Origin: Sandaracinaceae bacterium
GTDB taxonomy: Bacteria > Myxococcota_A > Polyangia > Polyangiales > JAFGIB01
Direction: 5' to 3'
Length of the DNA stretch: 11,452 nucleotides
Assembly (NCBI GenBank): GCA_017881145.1
Contig: JADGRG010000376.1
Coordinates: 1 to 11,452 of the forward strand
The translations under genes were made by a program, and so were the position numbers. Every line of letters starts with the position of its first letter. The first letter of the stretch is position 1. The notes under the pieces are model-generated. The model made no database searches. It saw only the letters and a program-made list of their open reading frames with translations, and was not told the DNA's origin. Positions 6,984 through 11,452 of the stretch are shown piece by piece.

Positions 6984-8282
6984 ATGGATGCCATGGACAC
7001 GCGCAATTCAGCACCGCCCCCGGATGAGTCCACGCACTTTCTAAATATCATCCAGGCGCAGATCGCGCGAGCGGCACGCTTGGTCGAGCTGCCGGAGCAC
7101 GTCGCGAGCATCCTCTCGCAGCCCAAGAACGAGATCATCGTCAACTTCCCCGTGCAGATGGATGACGGGAGCTACCGGCTCTTCAAGGGCTACCGCATCC
7201 AGCACAACAACATCGTCGGCCCGTACAAGGGCGGGCTGCGCTTTCATTCGGATACGCGTCTGGATGAGTGCAAAGCGCTGGCGATGATCATGACCATCAA
7301 GTGCGCGCTGATAGACATCCCCTTCGGCGGTAGCAAGGGTGGCGTGAAATGCGATCCCCGCGCTCTCTCCGAAGGCGAGCTGATGCGCGTGACACGCCGC
7401 TTCACGCATGCGCTCGGCAGCAACATCGGGCCCGAATACGACATCCCTGCGCCCGACGTCGGCACCAACGCCAAGATCATGGTCTGGATCATGGACACAT
7501 TCATGAACACGGCCGGCACGACCGGCCGCAACGCGCAGACGCGCGTCGTCACCGGCAAGACGCTGGAGTGCGGCGGCTCGCAAGGGCGTGAGAAAGCCAC
7601 GGCGCAGGGCCTGGTGCACTGCCTGACCGAGTGGGCAAGAGACAAAGGCACTTCGCTCGAAGGCAAGACCGCGCTGGTGCAGGGCTACGGCAACGTCGGG
7701 TCGCACACGGCGATGATCCTCTCGCGCATGGGCGTGTCGATCGTGGGCGTCGGTGATCACACCGGTTATCTGCTCAACCCCGAAGGCTTCAACACGCACC
7801 GCCTGGCCGACCACGTCAAGAAGACCGGGTCGATCCAGGGCTACACCACCAACCACAGCGCCACGCGCGATGAATTCTTTTCGCAAAAGGCCGACATCTT
7901 CATCCCGGCCGCGCTGCAGAACCAGATCGGCGAGCGCGAGGCCAAGCTCATGCAGGTTCAGCTGGTGGCCGAGGGCGCCAACAGTCCGACCATGCCGGAA
8001 GGTGAAGCCGTGCTGCTCTCGCGCGGCATCGACATCATCCCCGACATCCTGGCGAATGCCGGCGGCGTGACCGTCAGCTACTACGAGTGGGTCCAGAACG
8101 GTCGCAACGAGAGCTGGGAGCTCGAAGAGGTCGAAACGCGCCTGGAGCACGCCATGAAGCGCGCGTACCGGCGCGTCACCAACTACGCCGACGAGCGCTC
8201 CTGCTCGATGCGCGATGCGGCTTACGGCCTTGCGCTCCTGCGGATCAAGCAGATCTATGAGCAGCGAAAGATCTTTCCTTAG
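6984..8282 (+). CDS. gdhA: Glutamate dehydrogenase (Glu/Leu/Phe/Val dehydrogenase family)
   Basis: The 432-residue cytoplasmic enzyme interconverts glutamate with 2-oxoglutarate and ammonium, and has the length of hexameric glutamate dehydrogenases. The N-terminal substrate domain has PYKGGLRFH (Lys82), MTIKCAL (Lys106), GGSKGG (catalytic Lys118) and DIPAPDVG (Asp158). These residues keep the spacing of Lys89, Lys113, Lys125 and Asp165 in the Clostridium symbiosum enzyme, which supports glutamate over the other family substrates. The Rossmann coenzyme domain carries GYGNVGS at 234-240; NAD versus NADP preference is not decided. The start is the ATG at 6984; an ATG three codons later is possible. 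The frame is open far upstream, but that is antisense to the secreted-protein gene. The next gene, an Omp85-like protein, begins 67 nt downstream. Confidence 0.95.
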   Translation: MDAMDTRNSAPPPDESTHFLNIIQAQIARAARLVELPEHVASILSQPKNEIIVNFPVQMDDGSYRLFKGYRIQHNNIVGPYKGGLRFHSDTRLDECKALAMIMTIKCALIDIPFGGSKGGVKCDPRALSEGELMRVTRRFTHALGSNIGPEYDIPAPDVGTNAKIMVWIMDTFMNTAGTTGRNAQTRVVTGKTLECGGSQGREKATAQGLVHCLTEWARDKGTSLEGKTALVQGYGNVGSHTAMILSRMGVSIVGVGDHTGYLLNPEGFNTHRLADHVKKTGSIQGYTTNHSATRDEFFSQKADIFIPAALQNQIGEREAKLMQVQLVAEGANSPTMPEGEAVLLSRGIDIIPDILANAGGVTVSYYEWVQNGRNESWELEEVETRLEHAMKRAYRRVTNYADERSCSMRDAAYGLALLRIKQIYEQRKIFP

Positions 8283-8337
8283 GTCGGCGCCGCAAGAAAA
8301 CCCCGTGGGCGCAGGACAACTTCTGGCCGTCTCGGTG

Positions 8338-8343
8338 TAGGCT
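8338..8343 (+). promoter_or_regulatory. Candidate -10 element of the Omp85 operon
   Basis: TAGGCT ends 6 nt before the GTG start at 8350. AGGACA at 8313-8318 is a partial -35 match with a 19-bp spacer. If functional, the transcript would be leaderless, which fits the lack of a Shine-Dalgarno. Confidence 0.2.
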
Positions 8344-8349
8344 GCCGCC

Positions 8350-10017
8350 GTGAGGTGGTCGCGGTTCATTGGGGCGTGGGCGCTCGCCGCAAGTCTCTTA
8401 GCTGGGCTCGCGTGCATGCCTGTGGTCAGCGCGCAGGATGGCGCTCGCCCTTCTGCAACGCCGCAGCCCAACCTAGCCGAACCGCCAGCCCCGCCGCCGA
8501 CAGCGGCAGCAGCAACCGGCTCCGTCGACGATCAAGACGGCGCCACGGCTTTGCCCGCCGGGGAGTCCGTCGATTTCTCCGAAACCAAGAGCGAGTCGAG
8601 CAACGCCATTCGCTACGCGCTCGAACGCGTCGAGATCCACGGCAATCGCACGCGCACCGCGGTGATTCGGCGCTTTGTGTCGCTGAAGTCCGGTGAGCTC
8701 TTCGATGTGACCGACCCCAGCATCGACCACATTCGCTACCGCTTGCTCGGCACCGGCTGGTTCGACGACGTGAAGCTCTCGCTCAAGCGCGGCAAGCACA
8801 AGGGCTGGGTCGTGCTCGTGATCGAGGTCAAGGAACGCAACACCGTCGTCGTCGATCGCTTCGTCGCTGGTGTGGCGCGCGCGGTCAGCGGATCTTCGAC
8901 GAAGAAAGATTCACTGCGCCCTTACGCGGGCCTGGGCCTGGCCGACAGCAACCTCTTCGGCCTGGGCATCGGTGTGGCCGGTGCAGCCGTGGTATCGCAG
9001 AACCAATATGGGCTCGACTTCGGCTACAACGATCCGATGCTCTTCGGCTCGGGCTACAGCCTGACCGGACGAGTCTTCCACAACTACGCCCGCGAGTTCT
9101 TCGGGCAGAACCCGACGGTCTCGATCTCTTGTCCACCACAGCGGATCGTGCCTGGAGCGACGCCGGAGCTCTGCGATCCCGACGTGAAAGCCAGCCGTGC
9201 GGTGGTCATCTATCATCGCACCGGCTTCGGGGTTGGCACCGGCCACGACATCTCGGCGCAGCTTCGCTACACGCTTGACTGGTTGGGTGAGGTCGTCGCC
9301 GTCGGGACCAAGCCCGACGCCGCGATCACACAGCGCGGCCGAGACATCGTGCCCATCGACTTTCGCATCCACGATGCAACCAGCGTGGTCTCCAGCCTGC
9401 GCGTCGGCTTCCTCTACGACGACCGCGACCATCCGGTGCTCACCACGCGCGGCGACCTCGGCACCTTCCACGCGCGCTTTGCCTCCGCGCTGCTCGGCAG
9501 CAGCTACGACTTCGCGCGCTTCGAAGGCTCGTTTCAGCACTGGTTCAGCTTACCTTGGGGGCACGTGCTGCGGCTCGGCGCGCTGGTCGGCACGGTCTTC
9601 GGTGACGCGCCTTTCTTCTACGATTTCTACGCCGCTGATCTAAGCGATCTGCTGCCAGCCCGCGTGCTCGAGCTCAACCTCGATCGCCGTCGCACACCGA
9701 ATCTGCTGCACACCAGCATCGCCGCGATGGACATGGAGGATCTCGCCGGGCGCATCGACTTTCAGTATCAGTTGCCGCTGCAGCGTGGCGGTGGCTTCGT
9801 GCGCGGCCTCGATGCCTACCTTGGCGCCGGTCTCTTCCTGCTGACGAGTCGCCAGGATCTGCGCATCGCCATCTCGGGCTACCACGGCCTCTCACGCATT
9901 CCGGTCGACTTGACCTTCGATCTGGGTGTGCGCGCCGACACCGAGATCGGGTTGGTCAAGCTCGGCTTCTCGACCTTGATCGGCTTCCTGCCCGACCTGA
10001 GCCAGGGGAATCCGTGA
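8350..10017 (+). CDS. Omp85/BamA-TamA-like outer-membrane barrel with one POTRA domain
   Basis: The 555-residue precursor has a signal peptide (about 1-28, VVSAQDG) and a Pro/Ala-rich linker (30-80). One POTRA domain follows at about 88-163 (LERVEIHGNRTRTAVIRRFV ... RLLGTGWFDDVKL ... VLVIEVKERN). The rest is a beta barrel with the Omp85 strand pattern, for example FLYDDRDHPVLTTRGD (354-369) and GALVGTVFGDAPFF (410-423). The family folds or translocates outer-membrane proteins, but BamA has five POTRAs and TamA three. The L6 RGF/RGY motif is not at its usual place after GDAPFF; the only VRG is at 484-486. Cys261 and Cys276 may form a disulfide in a surface loop. The GTG at 8350 is chosen because the next in-frame ATG is inside the signal peptide. 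The stop overlaps the next start by 4 nt. It is not the housekeeping BamA. Confidence 0.85.
   Translation: MRWSRFIGAWALAASLLAGLACMPVVSAQDGARPSATPQPNLAEPPAPPPTAAAATGSVDDQDGATALPAGESVDFSETKSESSNAIRYALERVEIHGNRTRTAVIRRFVSLKSGELFDVTDPSIDHIRYRLLGTGWFDDVKLSLKRGKHKGWVVLVIEVKERNTVVVDRFVAGVARAVSGSSTKKDSLRPYAGLGLADSNLFGLGIGVAGAAVVSQNQYGLDFGYNDPMLFGSGYSLTGRVFHNYAREFFGQNPTVSISCPPQRIVPGATPELCDPDVKASRAVVIYHRTGFGVGTGHDISAQLRYTLDWLGEVVAVGTKPDAAITQRGRDIVPIDFRIHDATSVVSSLRVGFLYDDRDHPVLTTRGDLGTFHARFASALLGSSYDFARFEGSFQHWFSLPWGHVLRLGALVGTVFGDAPFFYDFYAADLSDLLPARVLELNLDRRRTPNLLHTSIAAMDMEDLAGRIDFQYQLPLQRGGGFVRGLDAYLGAGLFLLTSRQDLRIAISGYHGLSRIPVDLTFDLGVRADTEIGLVKLGFSTLIGFLPDLSQGNP
10004..10016 (+). promoter_or_regulatory. 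Ribosome site and GTGA overlap coupling two genes
   Basis: AGGGGAA at 10004-10010 precedes the GTG at 10014, whose last two bases begin the TGA stop of the Omp85 gene. This arrangement suggests translational coupling and fixes a GTG start. Confidence 0.65.
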
Positions 10018-10661
10018 AGGGCTGGCCTGCCTGCCTGGTGCTCGCTCTGCTCGTTTGGCTGGGGCCAACCACAGTCCTCGCGCAGGCGCAGGCCAACGTG
10101 CCGGTGCGCGCGATGAGCGTGAGCTTCGCGGGCGTGCCCACGCTGGGCTTTTCCGCGCGCGACTTCCTCGACGCGTCAGTCGCCAAGAAGCTGCAGAGCG
10201 GCCTGCCACAGACGCTGACCACGCGCGTCTACGCCTACCCCGAGCACGGACGCGAGCCGCTGGCGGTCTCGGCGATCTCCTGTCGCGTGATCTACGACCT
10301 TTGGGAAGGCGCCTATCGTATCGAGCGCCAGAGCGAGCGCGGCGATCGAACGCTCACCGCAAAGAGTCTGGACGGGGTGGTGCAGCTCTGCCTCGACATG
10401 CCCAAGCTCGTGCTCGGCAAGGATGCGAGCTTCGATGCGCAGCGCGGCAAGCATATCTACTTCGGGGTCCTGGTCGAGCTCAACCCGATGTCGCAGGACA
10501 CTGTGCAGCGCATCCGTCGCTGGTTGGCGCGTCCCGGTGGCAATCAGCTGGAGGGCAACGCGTTTTTCGGCTCGTTCGTGAGCATCTTCGTCACGCGCAA
10601 GATGGGTGGCGCCGACAAGACACTCTCGTTTCGCTCAGCACTCTTCAGTGTGCCGCCATGA
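10014..10661 (+). CDS. Secreted protein, DUF4390-like
   Basis: The 215-residue precursor has a signal peptide (about 1-23, hydrophobic core CLVLALLVWLG, cleavage near VLAQA), so it acts in the periplasm. The mature part has the DUF4390 pattern: strand VRAMSVSF, a helix ending KKLQSGLPQTLTTRVYAY (59-76), CRVIYDLWEGAYRIER (90-105), and a C-terminal FFGSFVSIFVTRK stretch followed by LSFRSALF. DUF4390 has no known biochemical function but is often encoded beside NtrY-type sensor kinases, as here; that context strengthens the weak sequence match. Cys90 and Cys126 could form a disulfide. It overlaps the gene before and the gene after by 4 nt each. A periplasmic partner or ligand-transmitting subunit of the kinase is inferred. 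Confidence 0.75.
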   Translation: MKGWPACLVLALLVWLGPTTVLAQAQANVPVRAMSVSFAGVPTLGFSARDFLDASVAKKLQSGLPQTLTTRVYAYPEHGREPLAVSAISCRVIYDLWEGAYRIERQSERGDRTLTAKSLDGVVQLCLDMPKLVLGKDASFDAQRGKHIYFGVLVELNPMSQDTVQRIRRWLARPGGNQLEGNAFFGSFVSIFVTRKMGGADKTLSFRSALFSVPP

Positions 10662-11452
10662 GCTTCACGCGATTCGAGCGTAAGATCCTGCTGGCGATCG
10701 TGGTGGCTGCCGTCATGCCGTTGCTGGGCGCGCTCCTGCTCGGGCGCGGCGCAGTACGCGAGGCTTATCAAGTCGGCGTGAACCCGCGCGTGCGGGCCGA
10801 GCTGGAACGTGGTCTGACTGTCTATCGGGATCATTTTGTTGGGTTGCGCAAAGCTGCGGGCGAGGTCGCGACCGCGATCAGCGAAGACTGGGCGGTGCGC
10901 GCTGCGCTGCAAAAGAGCGACAAGGTTGCGCTGCGCGAGCGCCTGTCCACGCTGCTGACGAGCTACACGGACGTCGCGCGCATCGTGGTGCGTGGGCCCC
11001 AAGACGAGCTGGTCGCCGAAGTCAGCGAGCCGGAGCGCATGGGGGATGGGCTGCGCCTGCTCGACATCTCGCGAGCGTTGAGCGACGCGGCGGTCGGTCC
11101 AGTCACGGTCACCGTCACCGTGGGCACGGCGGCGCAGCCATTCTTCGACTATCAGCGTGCTGGTGAGCTGGCCGCTGTCTACCGCCAGCTCGAAAAGCGC
11201 AAAGGCCAAGTCGCGGGCTTCTACCTGGTCGTCTACACCGGCTTTCTGCTGAGCGTGATCGTGGTCGCGCTGGCGGTCGGCATCGTGATTTCGCGTCGGG
11301 TTACGCGCCGCGTTTCGCTCTTGGCCGACGCCACGCGTCGCGTCGGTGCTGGCGATCTCAGCGTGCAAGTGCCGACCGATCTGCGCGATGAGATCGGCGA
11401 GCTGACCCGCGACTTCAACGAGATGGTGCGCGACATCCGCGATGCGCGCGGT
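10658..11452 (+). CDS. NtrY-like sensor histidine kinase, N-terminal part (runs off window)
   Basis: 265 residues are visible and the gene continues past the window edge. A membrane helix at about 10-29 is followed by a periplasmic sensor of about 155 residues, beginning AYQVGVNPRVRAELERGL as in NtrY-like kinases of delta-proteobacteria, then a second helix at about 187-212. A HAMP linker covers about 213-262, with SRRVTRRVSLLADATRRVGAG (partly shown) and the second-helix signature DEIGELTRDFNEM (244-256). The kinase core with its phospho-accepting His lies outside, so catalytic competence cannot be judged. The ATG at 10658 overlaps the upstream TGA (ATGA) and no Shine-Dalgarno is seen, so translation probably depends on coupling. 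The ligand is unknown; NtrY signals nitrogen or envelope state in other groups. Confidence 0.88.
   Translation, partial: MSFTRFERKILLAIVVAAVMPLLGALLLGRGAVREAYQVGVNPRVRAELERGLTVYRDHFVGLRKAAGEVATAISEDWAVRAALQKSDKVALRERLSTLLTSYTDVARIVVRGPQDELVAEVSEPERMGDGLRLLDISRALSDAAVGPVTVTVTVGTAAQPFFDYQRAGELAAVYRQLEKRKGQVAGFYLVVYTGFLLSVIVVALAVGIVISRRVTRRVSLLADATRRVGAGDLSVQVPTDLRDEIGELTRDFNEMVRDIRDARG

Noticed and set aside
7041..8471. 476-codon minus-strand ORF
   Set aside because: It is antisense to glutamate dehydrogenase, a usual artefact in high-G+C genes, with no recognisable domain.
10544..11368. 274-codon minus-strand ORF
   Set aside because: It is antisense to the sensor kinase gene. The plus frame has clear membrane helices and a HAMP domain.

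Overview
The window is G+C-rich (roughly two thirds G+C by eye), densely packed chromosomal DNA from a Gram-negative bacterium. It encodes an Omp85-type outer-membrane barrel with a POTRA domain, several Sec signal peptides and an NtrY-like membrane sensor. Gene style, protein types (a secreted SH3-like/coiled-coil protein, a LemA + large M48 protease pair, a DUF4390-like protein beside an NtrY-like kinase) and composition suggest a Myxococcota or related delta-proteobacterial lineage. This is inference; there is no rRNA or marker gene to prove it. I see no mobile element, CRISPR array, tRNA or rRNA.

Layout. 1-749: poorly explained. One uncertain minus-strand ORF (109-726) whose codon signature does not hold across its length, so it may be decayed or non-coding. 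750-3016: four plus-strand, mostly small cytoplasmic enzymes: a VOC/glyoxalase-fold protein, a glutathione S-transferase-like protein, a GNAT acetyltransferase and the molybdopterin adenylyltransferase mogA. 3017-3191: convergent intergenic region with two short hairpins. 3192-5848 (minus): lemA followed by a 665-residue M48 (HtpX-like) membrane metalloprotease with a long C-terminal extension ending in a TerB-like segment. 6003-6839 (minus): a secreted protein with an SH3-like N-terminus, a helical repeat region, a coiled coil and a Tyr/Pro/Gly-rich tail. 6840-6983: divergent control region with two perfect dyads. 6984-8282: hexameric-type glutamate dehydrogenase. 8350-11452: three tightly coupled plus-strand genes (4-nt stop/start overlaps): Omp85-like barrel, DUF4390-like secreted protein, and the N-terminal 265 residues of an NtrY-like HAMP sensor kinase that runs off the window.

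How they fit together. The left block looks like general metabolism and detoxification without an obvious shared pathway. LemA and M48 form a recurrent membrane quality-control pair. The right-hand operon is the most interesting part: an outer-membrane barrel, a periplasmic protein and an inner-membrane sensor kinase are translationally coupled, which suggests one trans-envelope sensing or assembly unit, with glutamate dehydrogenase just upstream on the same strand.
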